Assembly (NCBI RefSeq): GCF_032854445.1
Contig: NC_088302.1
Coordinates: 32,147,979 to 32,211,978, forward strand
Source: Liolophura sinensis
Lineage: Eukaryota > Mollusca > Polyplacophora > Chitonida > Chitonidae
Direction: 5' to 3'
DNA length: 64,000 nt
The position numbers and the translations under genes are program-made. Of this stretch, positions 11,521 through 24,000 are shown piece by piece (within the stretch, counting starts at the first letter, position 1; every line of letters begins with the position of its first letter). The notes beneath the pieces are model-generated. The model was given only the letters and a program-made list of their open reading frames with translations. It searched no databases and was not told where the DNA came from.

Positions 11521-11836
11521 CAGATTCTACACCTAATGCTGTCTGCTAGCAAATCTTTTGGGAGCTAGGCAAAGATGANNNNNNNNNNNNNNNNNNNNNN
11601 NNNNNNNNNNNNNNNNNNNNNNNNNNNNNNNNNNNNNNNNNNNNNNNNNNNNNNNNNNNNNNNNNNNNNNNNNNNNNNNNNNNNNNNNNNNNNNNNNNNN
11701 NNNNNNNNNNNNNNNNNNNNNNNNNNNNNNNNNNNNNNNNNNNNNNNNNNNNNNNNNNNNNNNNNNNNNNNNNNNNNNCAGATTCTCCACCTAATGCTGT
11801 CTGCTAGCAAATCTTATGGGAACTTGGCAAAGATGA
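11521..11836. other. Assembly gap (200 N) flanked by a 58-bp duplicated edge
   Basis: N run at 11579-11778. The 58 bases before it (11521-11578) repeat after it (11779-11836) with about five differences; both end in ggcaaagatga, which holds the NUDCD2 start codon. This looks like two overlapping contig ends, probably different haplotypes, not merged. Confidence 0.9.
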
Positions 11837-14497
11837 CACATTTTGACGAACGTAGTGGTATTGTTCCTTGTTTTACACCGTGGGGGAAATGGTGGCAGAC
11901 ATGCGATGAAATCTGCATGCTGATAAATGTGGAGGAAGGGACAAGCATAAAGGACATCAAGTGCACCTTCAAACCCCGTCACGTAAAAATTGTTGTGCGT
12001 GGTAAAATCATTGTAGAGGTTTGTAAGATGAACGTTTTATAGCACCAGACTTCTTACTCCAACTAGATGAACTGACATTCACTCACCTTAACACTGAGTC
12101 CATCCAGGTAGACTACAGACTTTAGTGATTATCTAACCACCACCAAATGCTATCATTAGAATGTCAGTAATTACTAACTATCATCCCTACCCATTATTAA
12201 ATTTCGGTATGTTTTCCTGTTGATAAATAAAACGGCCAGCCATTAGAAAACTGTTGAGAGTTTTTTTATAAGTTCGATTCGGATGATTGCAAGGTGTATA
12301 TGTGTTTAATTTTAGGCTATGTCAAAACATGTTTTCCCAAGTTAACCTGTTTAATTTATTAGTAAATGCCATAGCTCAGTACTTTCCACTAAACTGAACC
12401 GCTAAAGGTAAGAGAAAACCTGACATTGGGATTTAAATAAATTAGTAAATATATAACAATTGCTCATAAACATTGTTTGTCTCTTGTCCTCTATTTTGAC
12501 AGGGTGAGTTTCCTGAACCAGTTCATTCAGATGATGTCATATGGACACTAGGTAAGATGTGGATACTGGTATTATCATTGTTTGAGATTGCACTTTCCAG
12601 GTATAACACAGTTTCTTGTCCCAAAAATAGCTGACCCATCAGTTAGCACGCACGCGTCGCAATGACCCAGGAGCCTCTGGCCAATGCGGTCGCTGTGAGC
12701 TCAAATCCAGCTCATGCTGTCTTCCTCTCCGACCATACGTGGGAAGGTCTGTCAGCAACCTGCGGATGGTTGTGGTTTACCCCCAAGATCTGGCCTGTTT
12801 CTTTCCACCATAATGCTGGCTGTCGTCGTATAAGTGAAATATTCTCAAGTACGGCATACAACATTAATCAAATAAATGAATAAATAGATATAACCTCTGA
12901 ATCAGACACCTTTAATTTTCACCATCAGAAAATGTGTACTACCTTGATATTTTGGCCACTATGTGCCTTTTCCCCAGGAAGTAGACTTTTATACATAAAA
13001 ATATACATAACCTTTTGATGATTTTGGGGAAAACAGCTTCCTTATGCTCAAAGTATGATTATCACAATAGTGGACATCATTTACAAAGTTCATAGTAAAT
13101 ACAGAATTATTTATTTGTAGGTATGATGCGCTTAAGGTTGAATACAAGATAGCAACTTAAGAAAATTTTATTTGTCATTATTAAGGAAAACAGTCAGTTT
13201 TTAATTCATGCATCATAAATTAAGTTAAGTTAGACACAAATGTACACACGAAGAAAAACACCAGAATTTCTGTCTTGTATAGTATGCACTCAGTGGCTTG
13301 AGTGTTCTATAATTGTTCATTGATGGAAAGCCAAAATACTGTGCTGGTCTGGCTTACAGTCACCAACCAGCAACATAATATGTCAGCTCCTATATACATC
13401 ACACCTCATGTAACATGCGACACATATAGCAAGGTAATGAGGGAGAGGTGTATTTATATGCATCTGTAATTACTCTGCTATCAGGCTTGTATTTTGTTTT
13501 TACAGAGGATAGAAAAGCCATCAGTATCTGCATACCCAAAAGCTTAGCAACAGCTGACCATTGCTGGAAGTCCTTACTAGTTGATCAGTATGCAGCTGAC
13601 CCATTTGTCTACAATGAAATGCAAAAGAAGCTTACTCTACAAAAGTTTCAGCTTGAGGTATATAAATACATGCATTTATTTTTAATGTGAGTTTGATTGA
13701 AATTAAAATAATTTCAATTGAAGAAAATCGTCTTCGCTGGCCTAATGGTTTAGAGCATATCGTCTCGTAGTCAGAAGATCTGAGATCAAACCTGGGTTGG
13801 GCCACACCAAATACCTTAAAAGTGTTGCTTGTTAGGCTTGGCAAGAGGATAGAGCAGGCAAGCAGAACTGGTTGGCCTGCTGTTGGCATAATATGACTGA
13901 GTGGAGTGTCATGTCTGGTGTCTGCAGCATGATACTTCTGTGGTGGCAGCACCTGGGCGGCCCTGGTCTCGCCCTACCAGAAGAAGACACAATATAAATA
14001 CAAACACACTTAATGACTTGTCGTCATATGACATATTATTAAGTATGATGTAAAACCCCAAGCCGGCATACATAATTGAAAAGCTTTTCTACAACTTAAA
14101 AGGCCATTGCCATGTGAAAATGGTGACATGATGTACCAGTATCAAAGTTCATGCATCAACTTAACTTTATATCTGTATACTATTATTCATTTATTTTGTT
14201 TTCAATACCATACTGGAAGAGTTTTTCATTTATATGACAGAAGCCAAATTTATAAGTGGAGCCAAGAAAAACAGAAATACACCCTTCGCCAAACATACCC
14301 TCTCTCAAAACCTCTAAACCTAAATATTTGTATATACATCATGTAAAGTACAAAATTGTATATTGGACATATGTGTCGTATTCCTGTTTGTTATAATATT
14401 TTTTTTTTTGCTTTTTTTGTTTCAGAACCCTGGCTTTGATTTTAGTGGTGCAGATGTAAGTGGGAATTATCATGGGGGTGGCCCCAAACTGCCATGA
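11833..14497 (+). CDS. NUDCD2: NudC domain-containing protein 2 (152 aa, 4 exons)
   Basis: Small CS/p23-fold co-chaperone-like protein of the NudC family; in vertebrates it works with Hsp90 in stabilising dynein-pathway factors such as LIS1. Exons: 11833-12018, 12503-12551, 13506-13657, 14426-14497; phases 0,1,0. The protein begins MTHFDERSGIVPCFTPWGKW, close to the human FEERSGVVPCGTPWGQW, and ends NPGFDFSGADVSGNYHGGGP, matching the human C-terminal motif. The CS domain covers residues 6-105; the central WTLEDRKAISI strand is typical. Length is close to human (157). A second copy of the start-codon region lies across the assembly gap. The intron between exons 2 and 3 carries a SINE. Identification is secure. 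Confidence 0.95.
12633..12892 (+). mobile_element. SINE family A
   Basis: Near full-length copy in the NUDCD2 intron between exons 2 and 3, ending in (AATA)-type repeats at 12868-12892; the first bases of the head are decayed. Confidence 0.88.
13734..14080 (+). mobile_element. SINE family C
   Basis: The best copy of the third family. A tRNA-like head (ctaatggtttagagcatatcg for the A-box area, agatcaaacctgg for the B box) is followed by a body with a tgagtggagtgtcatgtctg block and a 3' end like 'gtatgatgtaaaaccc'. It lies in the last NUDCD2 intron. Confidence 0.75.
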
Positions 14498-15799
14498 TAA
14501 AGCCGGTCCCTGATGAAAGTCACAAAAGCAGCATTCCCCCTTGTATTTATTTCATCTTAGAACTATCGAGAGTTGTCTGAAATTCATCTCAACCAAAACT
14601 ATACACCAGTCTGTCTTTGAATGCTGACTGCTGGCAGTTGGATTATCATGGTTTTTATGTTGTACATGTTGGTTGTTCTGTTTATCTCCCTTGTTCGGAC
14701 CAGCTTGACAAGTATATATCCTCCAGTATTTTTTATGGCTGATGTTTTATGCAGTATCCAAGGATATTTCATGCAAGAAAGTATGAGATTAAGAAGAAAT
14801 ACAAATGAAACAGTTTTTGCAGAATACCACTATAGATACTGAAGTTGACCTGAAACAAATGTGATTAGACCAGGATTAGATCTCACTTTCGCTTTGGTGA
14901 GAACTTTCATTAAATTCTCACAGCATCAGAGCTGCTAGTTAATTATGTACATTATTATGACTTATCTATATATTTCATATTTTGATCACATTTAACTTCT
15001 GATTGACATGATGAGATTTTGAGTTATACACACAGTTACTTTTCAAAACATAAATGTAGATGGGAAGACAGTGTATAACATCTTTTCTGTCACAAAATTT
15101 TAACATTGAACTGTATTCTTTGGAATAGAAGTACTAGAAGTGGTTTAAACCAAATATTAAAGGCATGTAGTAATGTATTAAAGATACAACAGATAACTTT
15201 AAGAAACTGTTTTCAATTGTGTTTTTTTTATTTCTAAGCATCCTCAGGCAAAATAGGTCTTTACCTGAGACAGTAAATGATGAGATCACACTTGAATCCA
15301 CCTCAGACTTACTTAATCTGTGGAGTTACATGTGCAGTTGATTTCAGTCTGCCTAGTTTCCTCCGCCAAGAATTCTGCCCAAGGTTAAATAAGGGAAGTA
15401 TTGCTCAGTAAGTTGCCTTAAAAGAGCATGTTGGAAATACACAGAAATGCATCAGTGGGTGATGCCCATTACAATGCAGTCAACATACATTCAGGTACAA
15501 AAAAATATATTTCCAGACAAGTAGTTTTGTGAGTTTTGCCTGCCTGCACTATTTTCCATATCTTGCTGAAAATAACAGTAACACTTGTATTGCCATTTAG
15601 GTAGTCATACATGAAGCTAGTAGATCACTTGCCTTCCACTTATATGATTTACAATTATAATGATCCCATAGCTAGGGTGTGGAATTATATGTCTCCATAA
15701 TTTGCAAAAGGTCAGTGGTTTTACTCTGAGCACTCCACTCTCCTTCATCCACGACTCAGGAGTGCTTGAGTACAGCTTCAGTTCAAGTCTGTGCAGTGT

Positions 15800-16115
15800 C
15801 ATATTAAGTGTCTGTAGAATGACAATTCATTATGTAAGCACCATATTAAGGAGTACATGTAATGGCAGTAGGAATGAATGAATTCTTGGGTCATATGACG
15901 ATGAGGAGTTCTTAGGGGTGTGTACATGTAATGTCTCCTCTTGTGGCAGGGCGAGTCCATGCTGCCAAAGTGCTGCCACCACTGAAGTATCGTGCCTAAG
16001 ACACCAGACAAGACACCCCAACAAGTCACCTTATACTGACACTGGGCCAACCAGTCCTGTTTCCTTGCTCTAACCTCTCGGTGCTTAGCTTCAAGTAAGG
16101 CAGCAACAAGTACCA
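15800..16115 (-). mobile_element. SINE family C
   Basis: Minus copy with the block gtgtacatgtaatgtctcctcttgtggcag and the body 'accactgaagtatcgtgcct', matching the reverse complement of the copies at 13734 and 36825. The head is truncated. Confidence 0.72.
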
Positions 16116-16586
16116 CAAAGTCTTTGGTATAACCCGACTAGGGTAATGGCATTTGGAGATATGGATGTTGTGTTCATATATAATAAATGACTTTGCATAG
16201 ACTTCAGTAATGTTGACAGCAACATGTAGACAGTGTATTCTTACGTGAAAGTGAAAGAGGTCTTTAATATTTTTATGGTAATAAACAACAATCAAAAGCA
16301 ACAACAAAAATCAGTCAAAGCAAGTACAAAATTTGTTGTTACTCTGGTACCAATCTGATTTGGAGGGAAGATTTGTTGACTTCCTGAGCTTGAATTCAAT
16401 AATGTGGCCTTAATAGGCTGTATAATGTTAGATAAAGTCAAATTGTTGTTATAATAAATATACCCTATTAAATAATGACCAATAATGGAAGTTGAAATTA
16501 GGCAAGAATTCCGGCCATGGAATAACAAAAAATGTGTTATGATAAGGTCGAACATTTTTTTTTTTTAAAGTTTCTGATTATTAAAC

Positions 16587-16728
16587 CTGGGAAGGTCTTG
16601 CAGCAACCTGCAAATGGTCGTGGGTTTCCCCCGGGCTCTGCCTGGTTCTTCCAGCATAATGATGGCTGCTGCCGTATAAGTGAAATATTCTTGAGTACGG
16701 CGTAAAACTCGAATCAAATAAATAAATA
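16587..16728 (+). mobile_element. SINE family A, 3' half
   Basis: 5'-truncated copy with an intact conserved end (gtgaaatattcttgagtacg, then the tail to 16728). Confidence 0.85.
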
Positions 16729-18068
16729 GTATTAAACCTATATAGCACTTTAAATGCAGATATTCACCATTTCTAAGACCAGCATAATCTAATTCTATCT
16801 TTAAGGGTGAGACATAAACTTCAGGAAGAAGAAATATTATTAAATACAAAACGGGATTTTAAATGACTGCATCATATATATTTCATTCAGCAAATTCTGA
16901 CTGCAAAATTCCGGGCGCACTAAGGGGCGACAACTGAGGACAAGTGCATACAACGGAGCTCTTCTGTGTTGTAAGGTCAAATACTACTCATTTGAAGTAA
17001 CTTCGCGCTCAGACTTGCCTCACGCAAGCCAAATAATAACACGTTAGCGAAGAGAACATCGTAAACCTTAGGTTAGTTTAAATGTTGCAACTGTTAAGTC
17101 GAGAGGCTTATTCCGAATGACAGTTTGCTTTATTTGCATGTGGAAGTAGTTGCGGTGGAATTCTGTGAGTGAGAATACGTCACTGAGAAATTGGAAGAAA
17201 CCAATGACAGTGCGACTGAATTTGTTCGTCACGATCACGCCAAGAGATATTGCTGCTTGCTTTTAAAGCGCTGCTCTGTGTCACACACACACCCATAACA
17301 TTTATAAACCGAAGGGTTTAATTTGCTAGTCTTGGGAAATATGGGAAACCGTTTCTGAGAACGGCTGGCGTAAAAAGACGAAGTCTCTGTCTGAAACTAA
17401 TAGAAAGTAGCAGTTGCATAAATCTCACTCCGTCGTACAACAACGGTAAAAATGTTAGTGTAACTGTAACAGATAGCCTGGAAGGCAACAAAAATTGGCA
17501 AATATGTCACCTATCAACTGAATATCTCTTTACAAGGTCGAATAATACACAATTGTTGCTTGACTGGAAGAAAAGAATCGTATGCACATCTAGATTTAAA
17601 GTATATGTATGCATTCCTTACTTATTTGAGAGGATGATAAAATCTCAAAGATGGAAGTTTTCTGAAAGTAAACTGAGCAACAGCTATGCTGGCTGTCAGA
17701 TACCTTTTAACCTTAGCAGGTGCAGACATGGTCTTGACCTTATTTCAGTTAGGAACTGAAGAACCCCAAATCAGTTAACTAACAAACATGAAATTTGAAC
17801 TCAGGTTGAAGCAGTGGCATGTGTGTGGTTGATGGAAGCGATGGCATGAGACAAAGCAATGAAGTTTGATGTTTCACCGTTAGCATACCTGTAAGCTATG
17901 ACAATAAAGTGTTTACAATTTCAAAATTGTCATAGCCAAGAGTTCTCATCTATATTGAAGATGTTTGTCAGGTGTTCATTATTGTCAATAATTTTGAATT
18001 TACTGCATTTTGTTCTTATATTTTCATGTCATTATTGAAGCTTATATGCACTCTTTCATGTCTTTTAG

Positions 18069-21000
18069 ATGATGGCAACTGGTGATATGACCAATAACTT
18101 GAGAAATTTACAGAAGGCATTGAAACTTGTCAAATATGAAGATACAGTTGACATCAGTGGGTATGAAAATATTTTAAATTTTTACATTCAGCATAGTATA
18201 GAGATGGTAATGAAGGCTGAACAGTTTCCTCCCTCCTTTGTGGGCTCTTCAGATAGAAATAGATTAGTACCATGTGAAACTAGGTATAATGGCCTGGAGA
18301 GATTCAGTTTAAATGATGCACATGTAACATGCATAATTACAAGCCTGATTCAACGTTCCAGAAATCTGAGATAAAATTATAGTTTGATTCTTCATGATTT
18401 GGACTATCATAACCATTAATTTTAGGGGAACTCTGCATTTCAAGTGTACTATATTGAAATCATAAAAACGTCAGTGAAATTTATTTTCAGGCTATCAAAG
18501 GGCATTCCAAACCATTTCCTGCCCATCTACCATTATGCGTTCACTATGTTTAGTGCGGTCGTTGCAGAAAAGATTGCTGACATGGATGTAGAGCTGTTTG
18601 GAAAATCGGATCTCAAATTTATGGAAGGAGTGTATAAGGTTTGTTCAGTAACATGTATGATTGAAACAGATATTATGACGATGATACTTGTTAGTTGAGG
18701 TAAACACAAGAACACACCATCTATGGACAGCATTATGCATAATGACCCTTGCTGGCTAAGGCCAGCACAGCAATAAATGTTAGCTGAGTTCAGTGCAATA
18801 ACATGTTAGCCCAGGTCAGAACAGTGGGATGTGTTTGCAGGGATCCGCACAATAACATGTTAGTTACGGTCAACACATTAACGCATGTTAGTTATGGTCA
18901 GCACAATAATGCATGTTAGTTACAGTCAGCACAGTAATGCATGTTAGTTTCGGTCAGCATAGTAACACATGTTAGCAGAGGTCAGCACAGTAACACGTTA
19001 GCTGAGGTCAGCACAATAAAACATGTTAGCCAAGGTCAACACAGCGCATGTTAGTGAAAGGTTAGCACAGCACACAGTATTAGCCTGGGAGGTGTGATTT
19101 TCAAAAAGATGGCCTAATTTTGCTGAGGTCAGCACAATAACACAACAACCAGAGTAACACATGTTTATAGTGTAGGTCAGCACAATAGCACGTTGGGAGA
19201 GGAAAGGCAATGTTAGCACGGAAGCACAAGTTAGTTTGTCAGTTCAATAATGCGGAACCTCCCCAGCTTAAGTAACTTGAGCCTAACCTGTGTAGTCTGA
19301 TGTTCATTCCTGCCTTGTGATGACGATCTGTGGGTAAACTGGTTATGTAGTACCCAGTGGTCAATCTAGCTTGGGCCCAAGTATCCATTGCACAGGAAAA
19401 AGTAAGTAAATTCAATGTTGGCTTAGTATCATGTTAACTGAGGTCTGTACCAGAATACATTCCAGATCACTTGCCATCTACTTGTTGTCTTTATCTGCTA
19501 ATGTCTGTTATCCAGGTACTGCGGGATCTGTTTGGTTATAAGCCCCCGATAACCAGAGATCAATTTTTCTCAAAGGGATTTGCTGAGAGGAAAGTAATCA
19601 TGTGTGCAGAGGTGATCAACCTCATACACAAGAAACATCGCAGTTTGTGCCCTAAAAGAGAGGCCTCGGGGAGCTTTAGAGCCAATGCCAGTCGTGATAC
19701 CTCTGCCAATTTGGGGCCTAAGGTAGAATACCGTTTTAAAGACAGTCATATATTATAATTGCTGGTGTAAATATTTGTATTGGATCCCCTGACCAATGGG
19801 GTTGCAGGGTCAAATGCAGCCTCTCACTAGTTCAGCTAAGCCTAGAAAGGCAGAAAGTTTGTGAGGTACCTGGCAAAGGGCAGGGTTCACTTTTTGTTTA
19901 GACAACGTACCGTACCAACCTATTCTCCCTTTCAGTGCCTGTAGTTTGTGAGCTGAGTGCTATGATATTACACTTCGACAGCAGTGATGGGTCGCATGAG
20001 AAAATTCATTGTGTATATACTGTGTGCCTGTATATGCATTTGATGTCTCTATTCTTTGTGTAGTGCAGGTCTGGCTGAAGTAGTAGAATACACAGTAATT
20101 GTATCCAACTTCAGAGAATTAATTCATTTATTTATTTCATTGGTGTTTTAAGCTGTATTCAAGAATATTTCAATTATTCTATGACAGGCAGAAAATTATT
20201 CTGCTCTCTTTCCCTCAGGTACATGTATCATGAATTTAGGGTGTTTGTTTTTTTAGCTAATGCATGGTTTGAAAGCGATCCATTTATTTATTTTTTTATG
20301 TCAGAAATATAATTCATGTACATGATTTTGTACTCCTGGTGTCTTGCTCTGTTAAATGATTGACAGATAATCTGTTGGAAGGGGGGGGTGGCTGCAAAAG
20401 ATCATTTGATAATTCCAAACGTGTAGTTCTATTGCTGTTCAAGTATTGAGGATTAGTGACATGCTCTCAAGTGTTTTACTTAGTGATAGCTTCTGTGCTG
20501 TTGGTCATATCAGGTTGGATTCCAAAGACCCAAGACACAAGAGTGGCGAGTGGAGAGAGCAGACAGTATCCCCTCAGGTAATCTGAGAGCCTATCCTATC
20601 AAAAGGCCTGTCAGTTGTTATGTTTTACAACACAGCGATGCTATTTGCGCTGCATTAAATATTGCCTCCCATATCAGTCAAAGACATATCTTATCTCACT
20701 TGGGCATAAAAGCCAATGGTGATAATTGTCAAGGAAAACATTGCAAGGAAGAGTTATTTTAATACCCTCATTAAACATGACGGTGAGAATTTACGCATTT
20801 GACTGATGTTATTAGGACACTTTAGTGGCCTCCGTGGTTAGTGATCACTATGAGTTCAAGCCCAGCTCATGCTGGCTTCCTCTCCGGTTGTACAAGGATG
20901 AGTGTCCAGATTGGTTATTTCTTCATAATTAGCTTCCCCTGTATATATTGTTAAATTGAGTGTAAAAAAATATTGGAAAAAGTACAGTAATCTGAGTAAT

Positions 21001-24000
21001 ATGGCATTAAAACAACTACATAATGAGGCTGGGTTTATGTATTTTTTCCGCCAACACTCAGTGGTCTCCTCTGAATGACGTCATACAAGTTCAACCTTTA
21101 CCGGCTGTCAGAGCTTCGCCATTTAGTTCAATGTTAAAAAACCACACAACAGTCACAACAAGCATATCAAATTTCTCCACAAAATGGTTTGCTGTTTACG
21201 GTTGTAAAAACAGGTCATCGAGGAACCCTGGAGTTAGTTTTTTCAAGTTTCCAGACGATTTGGCCCTCAGGAAAGCTTGTATTCACGCCACAAGACAGAA
21301 GGTTTTATACCCACCAGACATAGCCAAATCTTTGCTGGGATGGTAGGAGTTGGGATAAGAAATCCTGGCAGGCAGACATCTCTTTGAATACTGCTCAGGG
21401 TAGATGGGAAAATAATCTTACATACCGGTAGTGATAATCCATACCCCACTGTTTAAATCTCTGAACAAGATTACGAGGATTAGCGACTCCGCAAGAATCA
21501 AAAGAGGATTAAAGTTACCCTTCTTAATACCTGTTTGACATACTTGAGTAATTCCGGCCATAATATAACTAGGAAAATTAAACAGTTGTAAGAGTCTTTT
21601 TTTTCAGTATTGCCTTGAGTAAATGCATGAAAATTAATTCCTGCGTACTCATTTTTGAAGTAAATCCATTTGGGGAATAAAATGATATTTATTGTGAAGT
21701 GGACAGAAGGAAAGAATAGTAAATATTAAATCTTATATTCACACGAAATGTAGATTTACAGTGTAACACAGGATAAAACTATAGCTTAATAGTCCATATT
21801 GCCAGTGCGGTTGGAAATGGCGGGACAAAGATCAAATTCCACTTCTGAAAACTTGTAATCTGAAGTCTGACCAGAGATGTCATTGTCATAAATGTTAGCT
21901 TCAATATCGCCCACTATGGGCTCAAATTGATACAGCATTATATTTGCTTCTGTGTAACTAGAATCCATCTAGAAGCTGACATCATGTTGATACGATAGGT
22001 TCATAGGTTATAAATGCCAGTGAGACATAGGATGGTCATCTATGATGTCATCCACTGAGCTTTACTGGCAGCCGGCTGGATATAAGCTAGGGCAGTAAAT
22101 CTGTTGTTTTTTTCGTGGATTTGAAGTCATAATTATTTTTCTCAGAGGCCCTACAGGTTGCTACTTAGTACAAGTTGCTAAATCTGGACAACTAATCCTT
22201 TAAGTAAACACATGAAAATTATGGTTGTGGATGAGGCAGTTAGTGTGCCAGCACGGCACAATGACCCAGGAGCCTCTCGCCAGTCTGGTCACTGTGAGGA
22301 AAGTCCAGCTTATGCTGACTTCCTCTCTGGCCGTACTTCGGAAGGGCGCAGCAACTTGTGGATTGTCCTGACTGTTTTTTCCCGCCATAATGCTTTCCAC
22401 AGTCGTATAATTGAAATATTCTTGAGTACAACATGAAACACCAATGAAATAAATCAATAAATAATTCAAATCTGCTTCATCTCTGTTAAATGTGAGTGTG
22501 TTTTACAGTTTCACAGGTGGTACGTAAAAGAGCAGACCGTGGTCCCAGTCGCCCAAACAGTGCTCGCTCGAACCATCCTGGAGGTGCTGGTCAAGATACA
22601 AGTCAAGCTGGGAAGAGTTCCTCACCAGAGTCAGCCTTGAATAATATAGCAGTTCCCAAAACCCCAGGAATCCTTAAAGCAAAGACTTCAGCTGTGCAAG
22701 TTGTCTATGTTCCCAGAGGTATATTTTTTTATGAAGAACATTGCTTGAAATAACAATTACACTTTGTTATTTTGAATTCTCTTTCAATTGCCCAAGGTGG
22801 TTAGCACACCTGTGCAGTGCAATGATCTGGGTGACTCTGACCAATGCAGTCGCTGTGAGTTCATGCTGGCTTCCTCTCAGTCCGTACATGGGAAGGTTTG
22901 CCAGCAACCTGCAGATGATCGTGCGTTTCCGCCAGACTCTGCCAGAAATTTTCTTGAATACGGTGTAAAACACCTATGAAATCAATAAAATAAATGGTAT
23001 TTATAAAGTAAATATATGGTGAAAAGAAAAATCATTCTTAAGGATACAGGAAAAGTGTTGTAAAGTGAAGACTATGGTTTTACCCAAAATGAAGAAAGAT
23101 TTGACAAAAGAATGAGAAAATAATTCCTCCATTTCCGTGAGTGGTCATAAATATTCAGAGATCATGTCACTGATAAACATACTGAAAATGTGGCATCAGG
23201 TTAGCACCCCCAATATGAGCTCTCCCCCTAACACAGTTGGTGTTGACGTCATCACAGCAAGCTGCTTAATTTCCTGAGTGGCTGCTAGGGCCTCTGGGAA
23301 ACTGTAGTGTAAAGACATTTTTGCACCTCAAGATGAAAACTGGGGAGATTTTTCATACCTGCTCCTTACTAAGAAATAAAAGCTAATCGTTTTATGTATC
23401 TTTCAACCTGTCATAGGCAGTTTACTGCATAAAACTGCTTTTCCAAAATGTTAAAATGAATAAACTTTTGTGTTGGGATGATAAATGTAGGAATATTTCT
23501 TGTCCATTTTACATATTTTATGGTAATTAAACAAGTCTATGTTTGTTTGTACACTTTCCATGTCACACATGGGAGAGTTTGTTATATGTTACCAAAGGTC
23601 AGTGTTTTATCGCAGGCACTAAACTTTCCTTATCCCATTAAAAAATTGACTGCCACTGTAAAATGTCGTCGTTAAAAATATAATGCAAGCTGCCGTCATA
23701 TTAGTGAAATATTCTTGAGTAAGGCGTAAAACACCTTTTAAATGAATAAGATAAAAAGAATTGTTTGGTTTTTTTAGCGGACTTCTATTTACATGTTACC
23801 TTCTTCTCAGCTGCCCCTGCAGATACTGAAGACAAGCAGCCAGTGGAAGTGTTGGCCATGTCACCTTCAGCAGGTGTGGACCAGGGTAAGGTGGTGGAGG
23901 TAAACACACAGTCAGAGCAGTTGTCTCAGGTGCTGGCCCAGAATTCCACAACACACAAGGTAAGTCCTACCAGGATGTAGATCATAATCCCAGCACCTGT

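Larger units (their letters stand above)
9693..11832. promoter_or_regulatory. Head-to-head intergenic region LARS1/NUDCD2
   Basis: About 2.1 kb separate the two start codons, so both promoters should lie here. No TATA box or other core element stands out. The region holds a family B SINE fragment, two foldback structures (9940-10395 and 10540-10985) and the assembly gap. Short open frames here lack a family I recognise. Confidence 0.5.
14498..18068. other. NUDCD2 to CEP44 intergenic region and CEP44 5' region
   Basis: Holds the NUDCD2 3' UTR (end not defined), a family C SINE at 15800-16115 and a SINE fragment at 16587-16728. A CEP44 promoter and non-coding first exon presumably lie upstream of 18069; 16900-17460, somewhat richer in CpG, is a candidate. 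No other coding exon is evident. Confidence 0.5.
19723..22516. other. CEP44 intron 3
   Basis: A 2.8 kb intron holding three SINE fragments and a THAP-domain remnant at 21184-21346. The rest has no recognisable feature. Confidence 0.55.
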
